Source: Candidatus Thorarchaeota archaeon MP8T_1
GTDB lineage: Archaea; Asgardarchaeota; Thorarchaeia; Thorarchaeales; Thorarchaeaceae
Assembly: GCA_002825465.1 (NCBI GenBank)
Contig: PJER01000100.1
Coordinates: 1 to 7,323, forward strand
Direction of reading: 5' to 3'
Length of the DNA: 7,323 nucleotides
Below, piece by piece: positions 1 to 5,820 of the stretch. The position numbers and the translations under genes are program-made. Each line of letters starts with the position of its first letter. The first letter of the stretch is position 1. The notes under the pieces were generated by a model. That model saw only the letters and a list, made by a program, of their open reading frames with translations, made no database searches and was not told the DNA's origin.

Positions 1-171
1 GGATTCATCTATGGATATCTTGTGCTTAAGGATCTTCAAAAGGCTGTGGACTTTGGGGCTGCATTCTCAGCATTGAAGCATTCAGTTCCAGGAGACCTCG
101 CGTTCATCTACAAAGACGAGGTCGAGAAGCTGCTCAAGGGACGGGAAAGAAGTCTTCGAATCGAGAGGTGA
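1..171 (+). CDS. kdgK: 2-keto-3-deoxygluconate kinase, C-terminal fragment (PfkB family)
   Basis: Frame 1 is open from the first base to a TGA at 169-171, giving the last 56 residues of a gene that starts outside the window. Segments GFIYGYL, DLQKAVDFG and SALKHSVPGD are typical of the C-terminal helices of PfkB-family KDG kinases, where an ALKHS-PGD motif follows the active-site GAGD region (not in the window). The tail ends in a short basic stretch. The enzyme phosphorylates 2-keto-3-deoxygluconate to KDPG with ATP in the cytoplasm. The aldolase gene that follows uses KDPG, and its ribosome binding site overlaps this stop codon, so the two are almost surely co-transcribed. This makes KDG kinase more likely than a general sugar kinase. 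The family call comes from motif recognition, not a search. Confidence 0.85.
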   Translation, partial: GFIYGYLVLKDLQKAVDFGAAFSALKHSVPGDLAFIYKDEVEKLLKGRERSLRIER

Positions 172-178
172 AATCATA

Positions 179-829
179 TTGTGGAATAAAGAAAAGACAT
201 TGAAGCAAATTCATGAAACAGGCTTAATTCCGATAATCCGTGTTGAATCTGCGGATGTGGCTTTCAAGGTAGCAGATGCTTTTCTCGCGGGAGGTGTCAA
301 CATCATAGAGGTCACGATGAGTGTACCAGGAGCCATTGATGTTGTGAAGCAATTGGTTGAGCAGTTTGGGAACAAAGTCCTAATTGGCACGGGTACAGTT
401 GTCAATGGCAAAATGGCAATTGAAGCTATTAAAGCAGGGAGCGACTTCATTGTCAGTCCAAACTACTCAAAGGAACTAATCGACACCGTTCTCCATCATT
501 CAAAACCTATCATTCCAGGAGCCTTAACACCAACTGAGATTTACGAGGCATACACTTTCGGAGCAGATGCTGTGAAGGTATTTCCATGCGGAAATGTTGG
601 CGGAGCTGAGTACCTGAAGGCGATCAGAGGCCCTTTACCACATATTCCTCTTGTTCCAACAGGTGGTGTAGATTTAGACACGGCGGGTCCCATGATCGAT
701 GCTGGCGCTTTCGCACTTGGAGTCGGTGGAGCTATTACTGATAAGAAAGCTATCAAAGAGGGAAAGTACGAAATAATCACAGAGAATGTACGAAAGTTCC
801 TGGACATTGTTAAGATACATCGTAGGTAG
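179..829 (+). CDS. eda: KDPG/KHG aldolase (2-dehydro-3-deoxy-phosphogluconate aldolase)
   Basis: This 216-residue class I aldolase has the normal family length. It splits KDPG to pyruvate and glyceraldehyde 3-phosphate, and relatives also act on 4-hydroxy-2-oxoglutarate. The landmarks fall at the same numbers as in the E. coli enzyme: Glu44 in IIEVTM (general acid/base region), T73 in GTGTV, the Schiff-base lysine K133 with F135 in AVKVFP, and the phosphate-binding loop PTGGV at 160-164. The E. coli arginine after the EVT motif is replaced by serine (EVTMSVPG), as often happens in Gram-positive-type homologues. The TTG start is supported by GAGGTGA at 165-171, 7 nt upstream, which overlaps the kdgK stop. 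With KDG kinase it forms the lower half of a semi-phosphorylative Entner-Doudoroff or uronate route. It is soluble and cytoplasmic, and no residue known to be essential is missing. Confidence 0.93.
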   Translation: MWNKEKTLKQIHETGLIPIIRVESADVAFKVADAFLAGGVNIIEVTMSVPGAIDVVKQLVEQFGNKVLIGTGTVVNGKMAIEAIKAGSDFIVSPNYSKELIDTVLHHSKPIIPGALTPTEIYEAYTFGADAVKVFPCGNVGGAEYLKAIRGPLPHIPLVPTGGVDLDTAGPMIDAGAFALGVGGAITDKKAIKEGKYEIITENVRKFLDIVKIHRR

Positions 830-928
830 ATATGCTGCTCATCTATTGAGTTATCACTAACCTTTTCTCAGTGAGGACAACAGTTTAATCTCGCTCTTAA
901 TTGCGGCATACGCCTGAAGTGACATGGG

Positions 929-1255
929 ATGACAGACGATCTACTTGAACTAATGCGCGAAAGAATTGCGATTGGGCTCGAACGCGAAAAGACCATGGAA
1001 GCAATCGAAGGCTGGGAGCGAACAGCTCTCTTGATGCTCAAAGAAGGCCGAGATTATCATTTCATAGTGAAAGATAACAATATCCTCGTGAATTCGGGAA
1101 GTATTGAAAATCCAGATATGAAAATTGAGAGTGATGAGGATACGATTCGAAAGCTCTTCCTAGAGGAATTGAGTGCAGCAGCTGCGCTTCTAAAAAGGAA
1201 GCTCAAGGTCAAGGGTTCTACCTCGGATCTCATGAAAATAAGACATATCTTCTAG
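929..1255 (+). CDS. SCP2 sterol-carrier-like protein
   Basis: This 108-residue single-domain protein lacks a signal peptide or membrane segment. The pattern FIVKDNNILV (44-53), NPDMKIESDEDTIRKLF (61-77) and RKLKVKGSTSDLMKI (90-104) matches the SCP2 fold, in which a beta sheet and a KLKVKGD-like segment near the C-terminus surround a lipid-binding cavity. Family members bind fatty-acyl chains, sterols or other hydrophobic ligands and often accompany lipid enzymes. The ATG at 929 follows GAAGTGA at 915-921 with 7 nt spacing. An ATG at 923 is closed by TGA two codons later. The gene ends 26 nt before the FAD oxidase gene and is probably its co-transcribed partner, perhaps presenting a hydrophobic substrate. 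Domain identity is fairly sure; the ligand is unknown. Confidence 0.84.
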   Translation: MTDDLLELMRERIAIGLEREKTMEAIEGWERTALLMLKEGRDYHFIVKDNNILVNSGSIENPDMKIESDEDTIRKLFLEELSAAAALLKRKLKVKGSTSDLMKIRHIF

Positions 1256-1281
1256 AGATTGTCTTCTCTGGGGGTTCTTCT

Positions 1282-2700
1282 TTGGATAATGATGTAGTCC
1301 AGAAACTAGGTGCAATAGTAGGGCAGAGATACGTCTCTACAAGGAAAGATGTCCTTCTAGCTTATTCTGTATCTGCCTCCACAAGTTACGAGCCAGTAAT
1401 ACCCGGCGCGGTCATTCGCCCTGCAAATACGCAAGAAGTATCTGAGATTCTTAAAATAGCAAATGAAAACAAGATACCAGTAACACCACGGTCAGGAGGT
1501 TCAAGCCTTCAGGGTGAGGTCATTCCTCAAGATGATGGGCTAGTAATCGATCTCTTAAGATTGGAAGAAATAAAACTTCATCAAGAGCTGCGTTCAGTCA
1601 CAGTTGGAGCAGGAGTAAATTTTGGTAAGTTAGATAAATATCTCAAGCAATTCGATTTATGGACGCCAATCTATCCTGGATCATCATTGACTGCGACAAT
1701 AGCTGGAAATGTTGCAGTTAATGGCTCTGGTTTTGGGTCAAGTCGTTTCGGATGTATCGGAGAACTAGTACTTGGTCTTGAAGTAGTCCTTCCAAATGGT
1801 GAAATCGTAAGAACAGGTTCATCAGCTAATCAGTACGCACCTGGACCATTTTTGAGGTATGCATTTGGACCAGATATCACTGGACTCTTCATTGGGTCAC
1901 TTGGCGTCTTCGGAATCATCACAAAGGTTTCATTAAAGACCTTCAAGAGAATGCACAACTTCGATTACAATACTTATGGCTTCAAATCAGCTGAAGATGC
2001 AGAGAAGTTCGTTATCGATTTGAAGAAGAATGATGTAAGTACAGTTTGGATAGCAATCTACGAAGGTCGAATACTGGACTTTTTCCTTGAGATGGTTGGA
2101 GAGGAATATGGAGTTCCCAAGTATGAGTGGCCTCCAATCACAGTTTCGCTTGTCATTGGCGATGTTAGAGAGGATTTGTTGAATAGTGATGCGATTATGG
2201 CTGAAAAGATTTGTAAGCAGGCAGGAGGTCATGTAATCGGTGTCCGCGAGCTTCCAAAGGGAGAATGGAATGATAGGATGAGAGAACTTGCTAGATCATC
2301 CTATGTTCACCCGTGGCATTGGCGCATTCTCTATCATAAAACACCCATAACACAATGGCATCGCACTCTAGAAGAGATATGGCCTATCTTTGATGAATTT
2401 GGGGTTCTAGGGCACACTGCGGGATTTCAGTCTGGACATTCCTCTTACAACTACTACCCGCAGATATTCTACGATCCTCAAGATAAGGAAGATGAGAAAA
2501 AAGCTCGAGCAGCTCATAAAGAACTTGTAAAACGTCTTTTCAAGACAGGAGCTGTTCCATTCAAGATTGCGCCATATTGGGTTGATGGCATCACAGGTAT
2601 GAAGTCATACATGCAACTCCTTCGACAATTGAAGGAATCTATAGATCCTAACAATATTATGAATCCAGGAGTTATTCCGTTTATAGAAACTAATGATTGA
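1282..2700 (+). CDS. GlcD-like FAD-linked oxidase (PCMH-type FAD-binding domain)
   Basis: This 472-residue protein has the size of GlcD and D-lactate dehydrogenase flavoproteins. The PCMH FAD domain spans about residues 38-217: PVTPRSGGSSLQG (66-78) is the pyrophosphate loop, followed by PGSSLTATIAGNVAVNGSG (132-150) and GSLGVFGIIT (205-214). The C-terminal substrate domain ends in the family signature IDPNNIMNPG (444-453). Two usual C-terminal motifs are altered. The GH-GDGN-H segment reads GHTAGFQSGHSSYNYY (377-392), and where GEHGIG is expected the chain reads GAVPFKIAPYW (423-433). The substrate is therefore probably not plain glycolate or D-lactate. The TTG start has a GGGGG ribosome binding site at 1270-1274, 7 nt upstream, and the next gene follows closely. 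Electrons from FADH2 likely pass to the Fe-S protein encoded next. Fold call is strong, substrate unassigned. Confidence 0.9.
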   Translation: MDNDVVQKLGAIVGQRYVSTRKDVLLAYSVSASTSYEPVIPGAVIRPANTQEVSEILKIANENKIPVTPRSGGSSLQGEVIPQDDGLVIDLLRLEEIKLHQELRSVTVGAGVNFGKLDKYLKQFDLWTPIYPGSSLTATIAGNVAVNGSGFGSSRFGCIGELVLGLEVVLPNGEIVRTGSSANQYAPGPFLRYAFGPDITGLFIGSLGVFGIITKVSLKTFKRMHNFDYNTYGFKSAEDAEKFVIDLKKNDVSTVWIAIYEGRILDFFLEMVGEEYGVPKYEWPPITVSLVIGDVREDLLNSDAIMAEKICKQAGGHVIGVRELPKGEWNDRMRELARSSYVHPWHWRILYHKTPITQWHRTLEEIWPIFDEFGVLGHTAGFQSGHSSYNYYPQIFYDPQDKEDEKKARAAHKELVKRLFKTGAVPFKIAPYWVDGITGMKSYMQLLRQLKESIDPNNIMNPGVIPFIETND

Positions 2701-2713
2701 CACACTGAGTGTT

Positions 2714-2719
2714 GGGGGA
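2714..2719 (+). promoter_or_regulatory. Ribosome binding site that selects the ATG at 2729
   Basis: GGGGGA lies 9 nt before ATG 2729. The alternative ATG at 2693, which overlaps the end of the FAD oxidase gene, has no purine-rich site at a usable distance. The upstream gene also uses a GGGGG site, so this form seems normal here. Confidence 0.6.
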
Positions 2720-2728
2720 TATACAATA

Positions 2729-3892
2729 ATGACTGACCTTGATTACGATGAACTAATGGAGAATCTAGCACAATGCAGGAGATGTGGAATATGCAGAAAT
2801 GCAGTCTATGAAGACATGGGTTTCGATGGAGTCTGCCCGGTCTGGAAAAACTCTGCAGGTTTTGAAACAAGCTTCATGCGCGGAAGAATTCAAGTAGCAA
2901 TCGCTCTTCTTGAAGGAAGGCTTGAGAAGACTGTAGAGAACGCTGAAGCACTCTATACTTGCACACTATGCGGCAATTGCACTACAATATGTGCAGCAGA
3001 ATTCGATCCGACAAAATGCCTTGAAACAGCTAGGGAAATCCTCAATGAAATACCCAACGTATCACGAGATGAAATAGCAAGCAAAATACTGAGTTACAAC
3101 AATCCATACACAGAAAACACCGATGTATGTCGAAATTGGACTCTTGATATTGGTTTTGACATCCCAAAAAGCAGAGAGGTCCTCTACTTTGCGGGTTGCA
3201 CTGCTGGTCTAAAATTGCCAGAAACCGCGAAATCCACTGCGCTCGTGTTGAGACGTGCAGGGATCGATTTTGCGGTCTTAGAGGATGAACCATGTTGTGG
3301 AAGTGTAATGATACGTACAGGCAGATGTGATAGCGCCAAGGAAAATGCAGAAAGAGTCCTTGAGAAGATAAGGGGCTCAGGCGCAAAAACCGTCATTGTT
3401 TCCTGCGCAGGATGTCTAAAGACTCTCCGAGAAGATTACACGCAACGTTTTGGCTTGGATATGCCTGAAGTCTTGCACGTGGTTGAGTACCTTCTACCGA
3501 TGATTCAAAATAAGAAGATTACAATGAAGCCTTTCGATAGGTCTGTGAGAATATCTTGGCACGATCCCTGTCACATGGGTAGAGCTTTAGGAATCTATGA
3601 AGAACCGCGGGAGATTATCAAGGCAATTCCGAATATAGAACTCGTCGAGATGGATACAAACCGTGCAGCAACAATGTGCTGTGGATCTGGCGGAGGATTG
3701 CGCTCATATGATGGAGAACTTGCTAAGAGAATTGCGTCCGATAGAGTCAAGAGTGCTCAAGAATTAGGAACTGAAATTCTAGCCACAGGTTGCCCATTCT
3801 GTGAAAATAATCTGAAAGATGGTGCTCAGAACATCGGTAGTCAAATCGAAGTAATGGATATCATGGACCTCCTCTCACAACAACTCGAATGA
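2729..3892 (+). CDS. GlcF/HdrD-like Fe-S oxidoreductase with two CCG domains
   Basis: From the preferred start this protein has 387 residues; an upstream ATG at 2693 would add 12 residues unlike the family and lacks a ribosome binding site. The N-terminal half carries two [4Fe-4S] motifs: C16-x2-C19-x2-C22 with C36-P37 after a 13-residue insert, and C78-x2-C81-x2-C84-x3-C88. Two intact CCG (cysteine-rich) domains follow: C157, C189-C190, C226-x2-C229, and C281, C317-C318, C355-x2-C358. In HdrB/HdrD such domains bind noncubane [4Fe-4S] clusters; GlcF and LldE have the same arrangement. No membrane helices are visible, so the electron acceptor (quinone, membrane partner or soluble carrier) is not shown. 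It is the natural electron-accepting partner of the FAD oxidase encoded directly upstream, and the cassette ends here at a structured terminator. Confidence 0.93.
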   Translation: MTDLDYDELMENLAQCRRCGICRNAVYEDMGFDGVCPVWKNSAGFETSFMRGRIQVAIALLEGRLEKTVENAEALYTCTLCGNCTTICAAEFDPTKCLETAREILNEIPNVSRDEIASKILSYNNPYTENTDVCRNWTLDIGFDIPKSREVLYFAGCTAGLKLPETAKSTALVLRRAGIDFAVLEDEPCCGSVMIRTGRCDSAKENAERVLEKIRGSGAKTVIVSCAGCLKTLREDYTQRFGLDMPEVLHVVEYLLPMIQNKKITMKPFDRSVRISWHDPCHMGRALGIYEEPREIIKAIPNIELVEMDTNRAATMCCGSGGGLRSYDGELAKRIASDRVKSAQELGTEILATGCPFCENNLKDGAQNIGSQIEVMDIMDLLSQQLE

Positions 3893-3910
3893 CACAAATC
3901 ACCGAAAAAA

Positions 3911-3980
3911 GTGGACGAAGGCCAACGCCTAAATTTTAGGGCCCATTTTGGGGCTCGAGGTCCACCCTCTTTTCTCTTTT
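3911..3980 (+). terminator. Three-stem element with T-rich tract, probable operon terminator
   Basis: An outer stem GTGGAC (3911-3916)/GTCCAC (3960-3965) encloses AGGC-CAAC-GCCT (3919-3930) and a 6-bp stem GGGCCC (3939-3944)/GGGCTC (3951-3956, one G-U) with a 6-nt loop. A T-rich run with C interruptions follows at 3968-3980, typical of archaeal termination. Between the inner stems lies a DNA palindrome, CCTAAA-T-TTTAGG (3928-3940). Six A residues at 3905-3910 precede the outer stem, so a minus-strand transcript would also end in a stem followed by TTTTTT. The element could therefore act in both directions. Pairing was read by eye and no energy was computed. Confidence 0.5.
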
Positions 3981-4140
3981 ATCATGAGTGGTGCTCACTA
4001 AACACACTGTTCGATATCTCTCTGAACCCATTGGGTGAGAGACGAATCTCCGACGTCGGGACATTCGTATAGACCTATGCAGTGTATCTGCGTCGTTCCC
4101 ACGACTACCGACGACGCATGGAGCATCATGGTGTCGGCCA
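3981..4140. ncRNA. Candidate structured RNA region, strand undetermined
   Basis: No convincing protein is encoded here, but base-paired segments follow one another closely. TGAG/CTCA lies at 3985-3997. TCTCTC (4017-4022)/GAGAGA (4037-4042) continues into ACCC/GGGT with a 3-nt loop and a TGA bulge. ACGAAT (4042-4047)/ATTCGT (4063-4068) encloses the palindrome CCGACGTCGG (4050-4059). ATGCAG/CTGCGT lies at 4077-4093. CGACGCATG (4112-4120)/CATG-G-TGTCG (4127-4136) has one bulge. The segment TGCGTCGT (4089-4096) can instead pair perfectly with ACGACGCA (4111-4118), or its core GTCGT with ACGAC (4101-4105), so alternative folds compete. The stretch is more GC-rich than its AT-rich downstream flank. 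I recognise no RNase P, SRP, tRNA or box C/D signature. It could be an independent RNA, a long leader, or decayed mobile DNA. Confidence 0.35.
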
Positions 4141-4205
4141 ATCGTCCAAGAAATACATACGCAAAATATGAACATAAACTCTTCCTCCCTCATAATAAAC
4201 ATCTA

Positions 4206-4229
4206 ACTATTCTATATCAATAGAATAGT
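4206..4229. repeat. Perfect 10-bp inverted repeat abutting a TATA box, candidate operator
   Basis: The arm ACTATTCTAT (4206-4215) is mirrored exactly by ATAGAATAGT (4220-4229) around the spacer ATCA. The right arm shares its last base with the TATA box at 4229-4236, where a dimeric regulator would block TBP/TFB. It could equally be an RNA hairpin only if transcription began further upstream. No regulator gene is adjacent. Confidence 0.55.
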
Positions 4230-4236
4230 ATATAAG
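4229..4236 (+). promoter_or_regulatory. TATA box (TATATAAG) for the inositol-phosphate synthase gene
   Basis: TATATAAG matches the archaeal TATA consensus. Transcription would begin about 25 nt downstream, near 4256-4260, just before GTG 4270 and after the ATG at 4240. A second, weaker box, TCTATAT at 4211-4217, would instead start transcription near 4240 and could give a leaderless message. Confidence 0.6.
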
Positions 4237-4255
4237 AGAATGACAAGAAATGACC

Positions 4256-4261
4256 AAGGAG
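4256..4261 (+). promoter_or_regulatory. Ribosome binding site supporting the GTG start at 4270
   Basis: AAGGAG lies 8 nt before GTG 4270. ATG 4240 has no comparable site, while every other complete gene in the window has one. Confidence 0.55.
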
Positions 4262-4269
4262 AACCAGAG

Positions 4270-5346
4270 GTGGCACTATTGGACGGTATTAAAGTCGCTA
4301 TTGTCGGAGTCGGTAATGTTGCTAGCGCTCTAGTCCAAGGAGTAGAGTATTATAAAGATGCAAAAACTGAAGGAGATGTGCCGGGTCTTGCACATCCAGA
4401 CTTCGCAGGATTTCATGTACGAGATATCGAGTTTGTTGCAGCATTTGATGTTGCTGACACTAAGGTTGGATTTGACCTTTCTGAAGCAATCTTTGCGAAA
4501 CCCAATAATGTGATGCGTTTCTCTGAGGTTCCGAAGACTGGTATCAAAGTCCAGAAAGGACCGCTACTAGATGGCGTTGATAAAATACTGAAGGCACTTG
4601 TCAGTGTGTCAAGTGCTCCAGATGCGGATGTTGTTAAGACATTAAAGGAGTCAAACGCAGAGATACTAATCAACCTACTTCCTGGTTCAGCTGAAGAGGC
4701 TACAAAATATTATGCAAAAGCAGCTCTTGATGCGGGGTGTGCATATATTAATGGAACACCTATTCCTATTGCATCCGATCTTGAATGGAGTAAGAAGTTT
4801 GAGGAAAAAGGACTTCCACTGATTGGCGATGATATACAAGATCAACTTGGTTCTACTGTTCTTCATAGGAATATTCTCCAGCTCTTGGTTGCAAGAGGTG
4901 TGAAAGTGGATAAGAGCTATCAACTTGATGTCGGTGGAGGCGCAGAGTCTCTTGATTCTCATTACAGAGGCAGAATGAGAAAGAGAGGAGTAAAGAGTGA
5001 GGCTATCAGCCAGGACCTCCCATATGATGCTCCACTTGTTGCAGGTTCTTCAGACTATGTCGACTTCATGGACAATGCCCGTGATTCATTCTTCTACATT
5101 AATGGTCGCCAATTTGGAGGTGCACCTATTAAGATAGACATTAGGATGGAAGTCACAGATGGTCCTAATGCAGGCCCTATACTACTTGATGCAATAAGAG
5201 GTACAAAATTAGCCTTGAAGAGAGGAATTGGAGGTTCTCTTGAATCGATTTCAGCATATGGTTTCAAAATGCCACCAACTCCAACGACGATGTACAGAGC
5301 AGAACGTTGGGTTGAAGAGTTCCTCTTGGGGAAGAGAAGACTCTAG
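4270..5346 (+). CDS. ino1: Myo-inositol-1-phosphate synthase, divergent archaeal type
   Basis: The protein has 358 residues from GTG 4270, or 368 from ATG 4240 (numbers below use the longer form). MIPS converts glucose 6-phosphate to inositol phosphate with NAD, feeding inositol phospholipid headgroups or solutes. The Rossmann motif is VAIVGVGNVASALVQGVEYY (19-38), followed by DIEFVAAFDV (62-71), the GDD segment with HR (186-200), DYVDF (262-266) and GGAPIKID (293-300). Its length fits the short actinobacterial/archaeal class rather than the roughly 530-residue eukaryotic one. Two lysines four apart (K238, K242) match the paired active-site lysines of the family. Unusual points are GDDIQDQ where GDDIKSQ is usual (Q190 for lysine) and VGGGAES (221-227) where GGN-D is usual. 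It is transcribed alone, probably from the TATA/inverted-repeat promoter. The family is sure; the exact activity is less so. Confidence 0.9.
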   Translation: MALLDGIKVAIVGVGNVASALVQGVEYYKDAKTEGDVPGLAHPDFAGFHVRDIEFVAAFDVADTKVGFDLSEAIFAKPNNVMRFSEVPKTGIKVQKGPLLDGVDKILKALVSVSSAPDADVVKTLKESNAEILINLLPGSAEEATKYYAKAALDAGCAYINGTPIPIASDLEWSKKFEEKGLPLIGDDIQDQLGSTVLHRNILQLLVARGVKVDKSYQLDVGGGAESLDSHYRGRMRKRGVKSEAISQDLPYDAPLVAGSSDYVDFMDNARDSFFYINGRQFGGAPIKIDIRMEVTDGPNAGPILLDAIRGTKLALKRGIGGSLESISAYGFKMPPTPTTMYRAERWVEEFLLGKRRL

Positions 5347-5350
5347 CAGC

Positions 5351-5746
5351 TTAATTATGAGCTTTCTCGTACTCTTCAAGAAGTGACTTCAGGTCGTCTA
5401 GTTTGGAGAAAACAGAGAACTCAGTTTCCGCTCCAATCTCCTGAAGAATCTCATTAAAAGCTATAATGCTATCGTATTCAATCTGGAAGGCAGCTTTTGC
5501 TTCTTCAGTTGTTGCTTTCGGATCATACACTACTATTCTGTTCTCTGGTTCAAAGTTTACTACGATACTACGGTCCAAGTACATAACTTTCTTGCATTTT
5601 GGACATTGGACTCTATTCGCCTTTCCAATCTTTAGCGCTTTGATAATGTCGCGATCTTCTGATAGATCAATATGCTCTATAATCTGTGTTTCGAATATGT
5701 TCTTACATTTCTCACACTTTATCTCAGCTATACTTGTTCCAGTCAA
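5351..5746 (-). CDS. CpXC-domain zinc-ribbon-like protein
   Basis: This small soluble protein has 131 residues from the preferred TTG. Two cysteine pairs, CEKC and CPKC, 33 residues apart, with a hydrophobic strand region and a conserved YD-like segment after them, fit the CpXC domain, a presumed metal-binding module of unknown function. The C-terminal third is helical and charged (EEYEKAHN at the end). A GTG at 5755 gives three more residues but has no ribosome binding site. For TTG 5746, GGTGA at 5757-5753 sits 6 nt upstream, so I prefer it. It is the last gene of a minus-strand group and faces the synthase gene with only 4 nt between the stops, so each transcript must terminate inside the other gene. 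Confidence 0.78.
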   Translation of the reverse strand: MTGTSIAEIKCEKCKNIFETQIIEHIDLSEDRDIIKALKIGKANRVQCPKCKKVMYLDRSIVVNFEPENRIVVYDPKATTEEAKAAFQIEYDSIIAFNEILQEIGAETEFSVFSKLDDLKSLLEEYEKAHN

Positions 5747-5752
5747 ACTAGT

Positions 5753-5757
5753 CACCT
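5753..5757 (-). promoter_or_regulatory. Ribosome binding site supporting the TTG start at 5746
   Basis: GGTGA on the minus strand matches the anti-SD core and lies 6 nt before TTG 5746. It overlaps the competing GTG codon at 5755, which makes that codon unlikely as a start. Confidence 0.5.
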
Positions 5758-5820
5758 AGAAGTAGCATGAAAGGATTTTCCTATTCACTTAAGATTTCCG
5801 TAGAGGGTACTGATAATAAG

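Noticed and set aside
838..870. Terminator hairpin after the aldolase gene (CTCA/TGAG then CCTTTTCTC)
   Set aside because: The stem is only 4 bp and lies 11 nt from a short T-run. It may terminate, but the evidence is too weak for a feature.
884..889. TATA-like TTTAAT before the SCP2 gene
   Set aside because: Position is possible for a start near 913, but the match is poor and such hexamers are frequent here.
1987..2232. Antisense reading frames inside the metabolic genes
   Set aside because: They overlap strongly supported proteins on the other strand and show no family motifs or ribosome binding sites.
3911..3965. tRNA-like cloverleaf
   Set aside because: The closing stem and inner hairpins suggest a cloverleaf, but there is no T-loop GTTCRA, no anticodon arm of proper size and only a 6-bp acceptor.
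3936..4202. Minus-strand 88-codon reading frame across the gap, with GGGAGG 8 nt before an internal ATG at 4175
   Set aside because: The product is arginine-rich with no recognisable motif, and its sequence is dictated by the hairpins. The purine run may be chance. Kept only as an alternative reading of the gap.
4035..4223. Plus-strand 62-codon reading frame in the same gap
   Set aside because: No ribosome binding site, unlike any known protein, and it runs through the promoter region of the next gene.
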